Source of the DNA: an uncultured Draconibacterium sp.
GTDB lineage: Bacteria > Bacteroidota > Bacteroidia > Bacteroidales > Prolixibacteraceae
Reading direction: 5' to 3'
Assembly: GCF_963676815.1 (NCBI RefSeq)
Contig: NZ_OY781365.1
Coordinates: 1,832,501-1,896,500 of the forward strand
DNA length: 64,000 nucleotides
In this document: one piece after another, positions 52,637-61,002 of the stretch
Layout: the number at the start of each line of letters is the position of its first letter
Numbering within the stretch: position 1 is the first letter of the stretch
The notes under the pieces: model-generated
What the model was told of the DNA's origin: nothing
Seen by the model: only the letters and a program-made list of their open reading frames with translations
The model's database searches: none
Made by a program: the position numbers and the translations under genes

Positions 52637-53833
52637 ATGCAAACTATTAGCAGCTATGACTTTAAAGGAAAGAGAGCTCTTATCCGCGTTGATTTTAACG
52701 TGCCTTTAAACGACAAATTCGAGATTACCGACGATACACGTATGCGTGCAGCGCTTCCTACAATTAAGAAGATTATTGAAGGTGGTGGTTCACCAATCAT
52801 TATGTCGCACCTTGGACGTCCGAAAAACGGTCCGGAGGAAAAATTTTCGCTGAAACCGTTGGTAAATCACCTGAGCGAGCTGCTTGGTGGTGCTACTGTA
52901 AAAATTGCTCCTGATTGTATTGGCGACGAAGTAAAAGCAATGGCCGAGGCTGTTCAGCCGGGGGAAGTTCTTATTCTGGAAAACCTGCGTTTTTACAAAG
53001 AAGAAACTGCCGGCGACAAAGAGTTTGCTGCTAAACTGGCTGAAAACGGCGATTGCTGGGTGAACGACGCTTTTGGTACAGCTCACCGTGCACACGCTTC
53101 AACAGCTATTATTGCTAAGTTTTTCCCGAACGACAAAATGTTTGGTTACCTGATTGAAAGCGAAGTAAAAAGCCTTGACAAAGTTGTTAAAGAACCACAG
53201 CGTCCGTTAACTGCAATTATGGGTGGTGCTAAAGTTTCGTCTAAAATTACCATCATCGAAAACCTGTTGAGCAAAGTTGACAACCTGATTTTGGGTGGCG
53301 GAATGACATACACTTTTGTGAAAGCAAACGGCGGAAAAGTAGGTAGCTCAATTTGCGAAGACGACTTTATCGAAACTGCAAAAAATATTGAAAAACTAGC
53401 CAAAGAAAAAGGTGTTAACCTGGTTATTGCAACCGACGTTATTGCTGCTGATGATTTTAGCAACGATGCAAACACTAAAATTTGTGCTGCAAACGAAATT
53501 GAAGACGGATGGCAAGGTTTGGATGCCGGTCCTGAAAGTGTTGCAAAAATGAAGGAAGTAATTGAAAACTCGGGTACTATTCTTTGGAACGGTCCTGTTG
53601 GTGTTTTCGAAATGGAATCTTTTGCAGCCGGAACAAAAGCAGTTGGTGCTGCTATTGTTGAAGCAACTAAAAAAGGTGCTTTCTCGCTTGTTGGTGGTGG
53701 CGACTCGGTAGCTGCTGTTAACCAGTTCGGTATTGCTCCGGGAGTATCGTACATTTCAACTGCAGGTGGCGCATTGTTGGAATACCTTGAAGGAAAAACA
53801 CTTCCTGGTGTTGCTGCTGTTCGTGGCGAATAA
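52637..53833 (+). CDS. pgk: Phosphoglycerate kinase
   Basis: 398 residues. ALIRVDFNVPL near the N-terminus, the substrate loop SHLGRPK, the hinge and the C-terminal VGGGDSVAAVNQFG with WNGPVGVFE are all present. It makes ATP and 3-phosphoglycerate from 1,3-bisphosphoglycerate in glycolysis. It stands alone with its own promoter and terminator; codon use is strongly biased as expected for a highly expressed gene. Confidence 0.98.
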   Translation: MQTISSYDFKGKRALIRVDFNVPLNDKFEITDDTRMRAALPTIKKIIEGGGSPIIMSHLGRPKNGPEEKFSLKPLVNHLSELLGGATVKIAPDCIGDEVKAMAEAVQPGEVLILENLRFYKEETAGDKEFAAKLAENGDCWVNDAFGTAHRAHASTAIIAKFFPNDKMFGYLIESEVKSLDKVVKEPQRPLTAIMGGAKVSSKITIIENLLSKVDNLILGGGMTYTFVKANGGKVGSSICEDDFIETAKNIEKLAKEKGVNLVIATDVIAADDFSNDANTKICAANEIEDGWQGLDAGPESVAKMKEVIENSGTILWNGPVGVFEMESFAAGTKAVGAAIVEATKKGAFSLVGGGDSVAAVNQFGIAPGVSYISTAGGALLEYLEGKTLPGVAAVRGE

Positions 53834-53854
53834 TCAAAAAATACAATACTTTTC

Positions 53855-53888
53855 AAAAGCCTGGTTCTTTTCGAACCGGGCTTTTTTT
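53855..53888 (+). terminator. Terminator after pgk
   Basis: GCCTGGTTC and GAACCGGGC (one G-T wobble) around TTTTC, followed by seven T. Confidence 0.9.
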
Positions 53889-53953
53889 ATGCAATTCAAT
53901 TTGAACACAACATCCCACTTAACTGTTTCATAACAAACTTAAAACAAAGAAAA

Positions 53954-54139
53954 ATGAAAGGTAATGTTGGATCGGTTGACAGGCTTTTACGAATTATTGC
54001 AGGATTAATTATTGCCATTGTTGGTGTTATTTTCGACAGCTGGTGGGGATTAATTGGTATTGTTCCATTAGCAACCGGACTTTTCAAATTCTGCCCGTTA
54101 TACGTTCCTTTAAAAATTTCTACAACGAACAAGGAATAG
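53954..54139 (+). CDS. DUF2892 (YgaP-like) small membrane protein
   Basis: 61 residues. NVGSVDRLLRIIAGLIIAI and WGLIGIVPLATGLFKFCPLY are the two membrane helices of the DUF2892 family, including the conserved Cys-Pro. Function unknown in stand-alone form; related domains are fused to rhodaneses. No promoter recognised in the short gap after the pgk terminator. Confidence 0.88.
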   Translation: MKGNVGSVDRLLRIIAGLIIAIVGVIFDSWWGLIGIVPLATGLFKFCPLYVPLKISTTNKE

Positions 54140-54337
54140 TCTGTGCTCCTTATTTCCCCCATTTTTTTCATTTTCAGAAATCAATTTTTTTTGAAAACAG
54201 AAGCATTTTGTTTTTACCAGACTTATCGGCCCCCAAAACATTATAAAATTTAGAAAGAATAATAGTACAAAATCCAAACTCCTCCTTTTCTTATTGTACT
54301 TTTTACATATTGAAACTTCTATAACAAGAATTTTGAA

Positions 54338-54345
54338 TATATTTG
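54338..54345 (+). promoter_or_regulatory. Promoter -7 element for the beta-mannosidase
   Basis: TATATTTG matches TAnnTTTG, 64 bases before the ATG; a near match TATCTTTA follows at 54351-54358. Upstream arms AGTACAA (54264-54270) and TTGTACT (54294-54300) form an inverted repeat. The rest of 54140-54409 holds nothing else that I can see. Confidence 0.5.
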
Positions 54346-54409
54346 GGGTCTATCTTTAGGTTATTCCTACTGATTTTATCAATTTTGAAAACTAATAAAC
54401 TATTATACT

Positions 54410-57004
54410 ATGAATGCAATTAATCGCTGGCCGCTCCTGGCCATCTTTGCGCTGCTCTTTTCGGTAGCTTGTACAACTAATGAATCTGGCCCCAACCTTA
54501 TGATACAAAAAGAATTAAATACCAACTGGACCTTTAGCCAGGTGGGTGAAGACGAATGGTTACCCGCAACGGTACCGGGAACGGTTCACACCGATTTACT
54601 GGCCAACGAAAAAATTGAAGATCCTTTTTATCGTTTGAATGAATTGGACCAGCAGTGGATCGATAAGGTAGATTGGGAATACAAAAGCACTTTCACAGTT
54701 GACAAATCAATTTTAAACCGCGATAAAGTGGTTCTCGATTTTGAAGGACTAGACACTTATGCCGACGTTTCTGTGAATGGCGAAACAGTACTTTCGGCCG
54801 ATAACATGTTTCGCGAGTGGCAGGTTGATGTAAAAGACCTGTTAAAAGAAGGTGATAATGAAATCCACATTGTTTTCCGTTCGCCAATTGTTGAAGGATT
54901 GAAAAAATACGATGCCAACGGTTTTGTGTATCCGGGTGGTGAAAACGACCAGGCCGAACGCGGTGAAGTTGAAGGAAACAAACGCGTGAGCATTTATACA
55001 CGTAAAGCCGGTTATCATTTTGGCTGGGACTGGGGACCACGTTTGGTAACCAGCGGAATCTGGAAACCTGTTTATTTAAAAGCATGGGACGAAGCAACCA
55101 TCGAAAACCTGCAGATCGTTCAGCACGAAGTTTCGGACGAAAAAGCAACATTCACAGCAGTTTTTGAGGTGGATGCAGTAAAAAAAGCAAACGCTAAAAT
55201 TACAATTAATAACGAAGGACAAGCTCTGGCTTCAAGCGAAGTAAGTTTAACTCCGGGTGTAAATAAATACTCGGTTGATTTTGAAATTGCCAATCCTCAA
55301 CTTTGGTGGACCAACGGTTTAGGCGAAGCACATTTATATAACCTGTCGGGCGTTTTGGATGTTAAAGGCCGCACGGTTACGGAAGATACCCGTATCGGTA
55401 TTCGCACACTGGAGCTGGTTCGTGAAAAAGACGACGCCGGTACTTCATTCTACTTCAAACTGAACGGACACCCGGTATTTATGAAAGGTGCCAACTACAT
55501 CCCGAACGATATGTTCCTGCCACGCGTTACCGACGAAAATTACCGCAAAGTGGTTATGAATGCCAAAAATGCAAACAACAATATGTTGCGTGTTTGGGGT
55601 GGCGGTATTTACGAAAACGATATTTTCTACGACCTCTGCGATGAAAACGGCATTCTGATCTGGCAAGACTTTATGTTTGCCTGCGCTATGTTCCCGAACA
55701 ATCCTGAATTTTTGGATAACATCAAACACGAAGCCATTGATAATGTAAAACGTTTGCGCAATCACCCAAGTATTGCCATGTGGTGCGGTAACAACGAAAT
55801 TCTGACTGCCTGGAACACCTGGGGTTGGAAAAAAATTGCTGCCGAACAAGGCGACGATGTTCCGGATAAAGTTTGGCAAGCTTACGTAGATATTTTTCAC
55901 AAAACGCTGCCCGATGTGGTGAACGAGTACGATCCTTCACGTAGTTACTGGGGATCAAGTCCATCGTCGGGTCTTGGCGTACAAGCCGACCTTGTTAATG
56001 GCGACGAACATTACTGGGGTGTTTGGTGGGCTAAAGAGCCGTTTAGCACTTATGCAACTCACCTGGCGCGTTTTATGAGCGAATACGGATTCCAGAGTTT
56101 CCCGGAAATGGCGTCGGTACGAAAATATGCCGAGCCGGAAGATTACGATATTTACTCGGAAGTGATGAAGTCGCACCAGCGCTCATCGATCGGTAACGGA
56201 ACCATTGAATATTACATGCTTCAGGAATACAAAAAGCCAAAAGATTTTGAGTCGTTCCTGTATGTAAACCATGTGCTGCAAGCCGATGGAATTAAATTCG
56301 GTTTGGAAGGACACCGCCGCGCAATGCCTTTCTGTATGGGTAGTTTGTACTGGCAAATCAACGATGTTTGGCCGGTGGCTTCGTGGAGTTCAACCGACTA
56401 TTACCAAAACTGGAAAGCGCTACAATACTACGTGAAAAAAGGTTTCAGCCAGGTTTTGGTTAGCCCGTACGAAGAAGGAATTAAGTTTAAAGTTGGGATT
56501 GTTAACGACAACCTCGAGCCAATACAAGCCGAGCTTCGCATGCAAATGGTTGATTTCGACGGACAAGTGATTTGGGAAGAAGCTCACCTGGTTGATATCC
56601 CTGCCAACTCGAGCGACGACTATTTCGATGTAAACAAAAACGAGTGGCGTTACAAATACAGAAGAAATCTGAAAAACGTTGTTTTCACTACCGAGCTGGT
56701 TGCAAATGGCGAAGTACTTTCGAAAAACAATTACTACTTCCTGCCATTTAAAAACCTGAGCGTTAAAGCTCCACAGGTTGAATACGCCATTACAAAAGCA
56801 GATAACGGTTTCGATATTGCGTTGAAAACCGATAAACTGGCTAAAAACCTGTTCATGGAAATTGGTGACGAAGATGGTTTCTTCTCCGACAATTACTTTG
56901 ATCTGCTGCCAAACGAAAAGGTATCGATCAATTTAAAAACTGATATTTCGGAAGAAAAGCTAAATGAAGTGCTAACCATTCGTACTTTGGATGATGCTTT
57001 TTAA
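54410..57004 (+). CDS. Beta-mannosidase, glycoside hydrolase family 2, lipoprotein
   Basis: 864 residues. Lipobox VAC (Cys21). Sugar-binding domain, immunoglobulin-like domains and TIM barrel in GH2 order: TVPGTVHTDLL (54-64), GYHFGWDWGPRL (201-212), then acid/base Glu463 in MWCGNNE and nucleophile Glu558 in FMSEYGFQSFPEM. Both positions are near those I recall for Bacteroides BtMan2A (462 and 555). It cleaves terminal beta-mannosides at the cell surface or in the periplasm. No SusCD or other carbohydrate genes are adjacent. Confidence 0.94.
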   Translation: MNAINRWPLLAIFALLFSVACTTNESGPNLMIQKELNTNWTFSQVGEDEWLPATVPGTVHTDLLANEKIEDPFYRLNELDQQWIDKVDWEYKSTFTVDKSILNRDKVVLDFEGLDTYADVSVNGETVLSADNMFREWQVDVKDLLKEGDNEIHIVFRSPIVEGLKKYDANGFVYPGGENDQAERGEVEGNKRVSIYTRKAGYHFGWDWGPRLVTSGIWKPVYLKAWDEATIENLQIVQHEVSDEKATFTAVFEVDAVKKANAKITINNEGQALASSEVSLTPGVNKYSVDFEIANPQLWWTNGLGEAHLYNLSGVLDVKGRTVTEDTRIGIRTLELVREKDDAGTSFYFKLNGHPVFMKGANYIPNDMFLPRVTDENYRKVVMNAKNANNNMLRVWGGGIYENDIFYDLCDENGILIWQDFMFACAMFPNNPEFLDNIKHEAIDNVKRLRNHPSIAMWCGNNEILTAWNTWGWKKIAAEQGDDVPDKVWQAYVDIFHKTLPDVVNEYDPSRSYWGSSPSSGLGVQADLVNGDEHYWGVWWAKEPFSTYATHLARFMSEYGFQSFPEMASVRKYAEPEDYDIYSEVMKSHQRSSIGNGTIEYYMLQEYKKPKDFESFLYVNHVLQADGIKFGLEGHRRAMPFCMGSLYWQINDVWPVASWSSTDYYQNWKALQYYVKKGFSQVLVSPYEEGIKFKVGIVNDNLEPIQAELRMQMVDFDGQVIWEEAHLVDIPANSSDDYFDVNKNEWRYKYRRNLKNVVFTTELVANGEVLSKNNYYFLPFKNLSVKAPQVEYAITKADNGFDIALKTDKLAKNLFMEIGDEDGFFSDNYFDLLPNEKVSINLKTDISEEKLNEVLTIRTLDDAF

Positions 57005-57053
57005 GCAATGATATTTTGAATCATAAGCGCGAAGCGCATTGATAATAATAATT

Positions 57054-57094
57054 AAGGATGTTCTGAAAGATTTATACTTTCAGAACATCCTTTT
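57054..57094 (+). terminator. Terminator after the beta-mannosidase
   Basis: GGATGTTCTGAAAG and CTTTCAGAACATCC pair perfectly over 14 bases around a seven-base loop; TTTTC follows. Confidence 0.9.
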
Positions 57095-57172
57095 CTTTTG
57101 TTGACATCCCGCTGTTTAAAACAAATCAACGCACACAGACTTATTCAATTTCAATTTCCCGACCTTTAAACT

Positions 57173-57700
57173 ATGAACCTATTGATTGTACTCTTTTATA
57201 GCATTCTGTCAATTTTCATTGGTAAACCGGCCGAAAAAACCGAAGTGTACCTGGAAAAAGGAGGCCAGCTAATTGCTTTTCAGGCTACCGGCGAAAAAGG
57301 GAAAGTGAGCTTTAAACACCTCGACGAGGGCAGCTACAAGTTGCTTTTGGTTTTTCCGCAGCAAGAGGGCAAATACATTAAAGAAAAGCCCAAACACGAA
57401 ACCATGACCAAAGCCACGTACAATCCTAAAAATAAAACCTACTATTACCAGGGGACGGAAGGATTTTTCGCCATAAGATTCCGCGGAATATCAAAAATAA
57501 GGAGTGAAAACTTTTCTGCTATATTTCGCGAAGAACGTGATGAAGAAGATAAATATAATGCCATTGCAGAATTTGGGATTCACAATTCCGGCGGATCTAT
57601 CGGGATATCTGTAGAAGCAATAACAGCTGCACAATTCAAAAAAGCTGCAGATAAAATTGGTCAGGATATTTCAACGCAATCCATTCGGGGGATAAAATAA
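57173..57700 (+). CDS. Uncharacterised exported or membrane-anchored protein
   Basis: 175 residues. The hydrophobic N-terminus (LLIVLFYSILSIFIG) is a signal or anchor. Residues 20-65 read like a small beta-sandwich (EVYLEKGGQLIAFQATGEKG, LDEGSYKLLLVFP) as in carboxypeptidase-regulatory or SpaA-like folds. The rest has charged and glycine-rich stretches. I do not recognise the family. It lies between two terminators, so it is transcribed alone. Confidence 0.6.
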   Translation: MNLLIVLFYSILSIFIGKPAEKTEVYLEKGGQLIAFQATGEKGKVSFKHLDEGSYKLLLVFPQQEGKYIKEKPKHETMTKATYNPKNKTYYYQGTEGFFAIRFRGISKIRSENFSAIFREERDEEDKYNAIAEFGIHNSGGSIGISVEAITAAQFKKAADKIGQDISTQSIRGIK

Positions 57701-57724
57701 AAGGGCCAACTTTCGCTGACCCTT
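57701..57724. terminator. Shared terminator between convergent genes
   Basis: AAGGG and CCCTT arms plus partial internal pairing around TTTCGC; on the minus strand TTTTATTTT follows. It serves kbl and perhaps the preceding plus-strand gene. Confidence 0.5.
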
Positions 57725-57740
57725 AAATATCTTTTTCGAA

Positions 57741-58928
57741 TTAAATAATTCCCAATTCTTTACCCACCTTAATAAAAGCGTCAACAGCACGATCGATTTC
57801 CTCTGACGAGTGCGCAGCCGAAAGCTGAACACGAATCCTTGCTTTTCCGCGTGGCACAACCGGGAAACAGAACCCGATAACATAAACACCTTCTTTCAAC
57901 AACTTATCGGCAAATTTTATGGCAAGTGGCTCGTCATAAACCATCACCGGAACAATAGCAGTATCGCCTTTCACCAGGTCGAAACCAGCAGCTTCCATTT
58001 TACTGCGGAAATGCTGGGCATTAGCCATTGTTTTTGCAGGCAGATCAGATCCTCCCGAAAGCATTTCGATAACTTTTAAGGTTGCTCCAACTGTTGCAGG
58101 TGCCAAAGTATTCGAGAACAAATACGGACGCGAACGTTGGCGCAACATATCAATTATCTCACGACGCCCTGATGTACAACCGCCGTTTCCACCACCCATC
58201 GCTTTTCCGAAAGTAGTTGTAATAATATCTATTTCACCCAGCAAACCATAATGTTCTGCAGTTCCACGACCCGTTTTTCCGATGTAGCCTGTTGCATGCG
58301 AATCGTCGACCATTACCAGTGCATCGTATTTTTTTGCCAGCTTAACAATGTCAGGCAAATTGGCGATATCTCCGTCCATTGAGAAAACTCCGTCGGTAAC
58401 AATTAAACGGTACTTTGCACCCGATGCATCTTTTAAACACTGCTCCAGCTCTGCCATATCGGAGTGTTTGTAACGGAATCGCTGTGCTTTACACAAACGT
58501 ACTCCGTCGATAATCGAAGCATGGTTTAACTCATCAGAAATAATCGCAGAATCGGCACCTAAAAGAGGCTCAAACACTCCACCGTTGGCATCAAAACAGG
58601 CACAGTATAATATGGTGTCTTCCGTTCCCAAAAACTCAGAAACCTTTTCTTCCAACTGTTTATGGATAGATTGTGTACCGCAAATAAAACGTACTGAGGA
58701 AAGTCCAAATCCCCAGTCGTTCATAATGTCTTGCGCAGCTTTAACCACCTCAGGATTGTTGGCCAGCCCCAGGTAATTGTTGGCACAAAAATTCAGCACC
58801 GATTCTCCCGTGGACACTGCAATTTCAGAACTTTGCGAAGTCGTAATAATCCGTTCGCTTTTATATAATCCCTGCTCTTTTAATTCTTCAAGCGTGTTTC
58901 TTAGGTCGTTCTTAATTTTTCCGTACAT
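57741..58928 (-). CDS. kbl: 2-amino-3-ketobutyrate CoA ligase (glycine C-acetyltransferase)
   Basis: 395 residues, alpha-oxoamine synthase family. PLP lysine is Lys242 in TTTFGKAMGGGNGG; VDDSHATGYIG and SDELNHASIIDG bind the cofactor. NFCANNYLGLANNPEV at the N-terminus is typical of Kbl. It converts 2-amino-3-ketobutyrate and CoA to glycine and acetyl-CoA in threonine breakdown. The partner threonine dehydrogenase gene (tdh) is not next to it. Confidence 0.93.
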   Translation of the reverse strand: MYGKIKNDLRNTLEELKEQGLYKSERIITTSQSSEIAVSTGESVLNFCANNYLGLANNPEVVKAAQDIMNDWGFGLSSVRFICGTQSIHKQLEEKVSEFLGTEDTILYCACFDANGGVFEPLLGADSAIISDELNHASIIDGVRLCKAQRFRYKHSDMAELEQCLKDASGAKYRLIVTDGVFSMDGDIANLPDIVKLAKKYDALVMVDDSHATGYIGKTGRGTAEHYGLLGEIDIITTTFGKAMGGGNGGCTSGRREIIDMLRQRSRPYLFSNTLAPATVGATLKVIEMLSGGSDLPAKTMANAQHFRSKMEAAGFDLVKGDTAIVPVMVYDEPLAIKFADKLLKEGVYVIGFCFPVVPRGKARIRVQLSAAHSSEEIDRAVDAFIKVGKELGII

Positions 58929-59103
58929 GATTTCAATTGTTTGTTAAACCAATACACAAAGTAATGGAAAGCAATAGTATTAAACATTGATAAAAGGCAG
59001 AAATTTTTAGTTGACAGTATTCAGTCTCAGTATGCAGTTCTAGTTTAAATGTTACCTCAATTAAACTGCTGGCTGCCACTGCCTGCTGATCACTAATTTC
59101 TTC

Positions 59104-59111
59104 TATCTTTG
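59104..59111 (+). promoter_or_regulatory. Promoter -7 element for gltX
   Basis: TATCTTTG matches TAnnTTTG, 22 bases before the gltX ATG. Confidence 0.65.
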
Positions 59112-59133
59112 CAGCGAATAAAAAAACGACAGA

Positions 59134-60660
59134 ATGAGCGACAAAAAAGTACGGGTACGATTTGCCCCGAGTCCAACCGGGCCGTTGCATATGGGCGGCG
59201 TGCGAACAGCTTTATTTAATTACCTGTTTGCAAAGAAACACGGTGGCGAATTTATACTCCGAATTGAAGATACCGACCAAACCCGTTTTGTTCCGGGTGC
59301 CGAAGATTATATTATTGAAAGCCTGAACTGGTGCGGATTAACACCGGTTGAAGGCCCCGGAATTGGTGGCGATTTTGGCCCATACCGTCAGAGTGAGCGG
59401 AAAGAGTTGTATAAAAAATATGCCGATCAGCTGGTAGAAAACGGCTGGGCGTATTATGCTTTTGACACTCCTGAAGAAATAGATGCGTTACGTAAAGATG
59501 CCGAAGCCAACAAAGAAACTTTCTCGTACAGAATTGGCACACGCGACAACCTGAATAACTCGCTCAAATTAACGGCAGAAGAAGTTCAGCAAAAAATAGC
59601 AGCAGGCGAAGCTTATGTAATTCGTTTTAAGATGCCTGCGGATACCGACGTTTCAGAAGACGACCTGATTCGTGGCAACGTAACTTTTAACACCACAAAA
59701 AGTCTCGACGATAAGGTGCTTTTTAAATCGGACGGAATGCCAACTTATCACCTTGCCAATGTGGTTGACGACCATTTGATGGAAATCTCGCACGTTATTC
59801 GTGGCGAAGAATGGTTGCCGTCGATGCCGCTGCACGTTTTATTATACAAAGCTTTGGGTTGGGAAGAGACCAAACCTCGATTTGCCCACCTTCCGCTGAT
59901 TTTAAAACCAGTTGGAAAAGGCAAACTCAGCAAACGCGATGGCGACAAACTTGGATTCCCTGTATTTCCATTGTTGTGGACTGATCCCAAAACAGGTGAT
60001 GTTTCTCGCGGCTACCGCGAAGACGGTTATTTCCCTGAAGCTTTTATCAATCTGCTGGCGTTGTTGGGCTGGAATCCGGGAACAGAGCAAGAGTTCTTCT
60101 CGTTGGAAGAACTGGGAGAAATCTTCAGTTTAGAGCGCGTGGTGAAATCGGGATCACGTTTTGATCCGGAAAAAGCCAAGTGGTTCAACAAACATTATTT
60201 CCAAGAGAAATCTATAGACGAACTTTCTGAATTATTCAAACCTTTACTTGCTGAAAAAGGAGTGGAAGCTTCAGATGAAAAAGTAAATGCAGTAGTTGCT
60301 GAAATTAAGGAACGTTGCGAATTTGTTGCCGAATTGTGGGATCAGAGTAGCTACTTTTTCGTGGCTCCGACAGAGTACGACGAAAAAACAGTGAAAAAAC
60401 GCTGGAAAGAAAATACTCCGGCCCAGTTGACTGAAATCGTAAACGTTTTTGAAACCGTTGAAAACTGGAAAGCTGATGCAATAAAAGAAGTTTTCTCGGC
60501 TTTTATGACGGAAAAAGAATGGGGATTTGGTGCCATTATGAATCCGCTGCGCCTTGCTCTTGTTGGAGGAAATATGGGCCCGGACCTGTTTGTTATTTGC
60601 GAGCTGCTGGGTAAAGAAGAAAGTATTGCACGCATTAAAACAGCAATCGAAAAGATATAA
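59134..60660 (+). CDS. gltX: Glutamyl-tRNA synthetase
   Basis: 508 residues. Class-I motifs are PLHMG (17-21, HIGH equivalent) and KLSKR (264-268, KMSKS equivalent); FAPSPTGPLHMGG and RIEDTDQTR are conserved. The cysteine zinc site present in some bacteria is missing (WAYYAFDTPEE). It charges tRNA-Glu, perhaps also tRNA-Gln if the cell uses the amidotransferase route. Own promoter and terminator. Confidence 0.97.
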   Translation: MSDKKVRVRFAPSPTGPLHMGGVRTALFNYLFAKKHGGEFILRIEDTDQTRFVPGAEDYIIESLNWCGLTPVEGPGIGGDFGPYRQSERKELYKKYADQLVENGWAYYAFDTPEEIDALRKDAEANKETFSYRIGTRDNLNNSLKLTAEEVQQKIAAGEAYVIRFKMPADTDVSEDDLIRGNVTFNTTKSLDDKVLFKSDGMPTYHLANVVDDHLMEISHVIRGEEWLPSMPLHVLLYKALGWEETKPRFAHLPLILKPVGKGKLSKRDGDKLGFPVFPLLWTDPKTGDVSRGYREDGYFPEAFINLLALLGWNPGTEQEFFSLEELGEIFSLERVVKSGSRFDPEKAKWFNKHYFQEKSIDELSELFKPLLAEKGVEASDEKVNAVVAEIKERCEFVAELWDQSSYFFVAPTEYDEKTVKKRWKENTPAQLTEIVNVFETVENWKADAIKEVFSAFMTEKEWGFGAIMNPLRLALVGGNMGPDLFVICELLGKEESIARIKTAIEKI

Positions 60661-60680
60661 TAGCAAAACTATAATCCATA

Positions 60681-60712
60681 AAAAAACCGGCCTTAAACAA
60701 GCCGGTTTTTTT
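60681..60712. terminator. Terminator between gltX and the convergent small gene
   Basis: AAAAAACCGGC and GCCGGTTTTTT pair perfectly; usable on both strands. Confidence 0.9.
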
Positions 60713-60733
60713 GTAATTAGGTTTCACCCTACA

Positions 60734-60979
60734 TTACTTTTTCTTTTTCTTCATAAAAAAGAAAACAGCTGCCGCGATAACTACAACTGCAACAACAATA
60801 ACTATTACAGTGGTATTTGATCCTGAAGCTTGATCAACTCCAGTCAGCGGAGCTTCTTCCAGGTACGAACTGTCCTGAGCACCCAAATTGTCAATGTATG
60901 TTCCCTGGTCTTGCGCCATTACTAACATTGTTGGTAAACTCATTATGAACAATCCGATCATTGCAATTACTCTCTTCAT
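60734..60979 (-). CDS. Small membrane protein with a poly-lysine tail
   Basis: 81 residues. Signal-like N-terminus (IAMIGLFIMSLPTMLVMAQ), a short acidic/polar stretch of some 30 residues, one membrane helix (TTVIVIVVAVVVIAAAVFFF) and the tail MKKKKK. The layout (signal, short outside part, helix, basic inside end) resembles C-terminal anchor signals, but I do not recognise a family. It is 23 bases after the GT-C gene on the same strand, so probably co-transcribed. Confidence 0.7.
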   Translation of the reverse strand: MKRVIAMIGLFIMSLPTMLVMAQDQGTYIDNLGAQDSSYLEEAPLTGVDQASGSNTTVIVIVVAVVVIAAAVFFFMKKKKK

Positions 60980-61002
60980 TTTTCTAAATTTTAAAATTCG
61001 TA

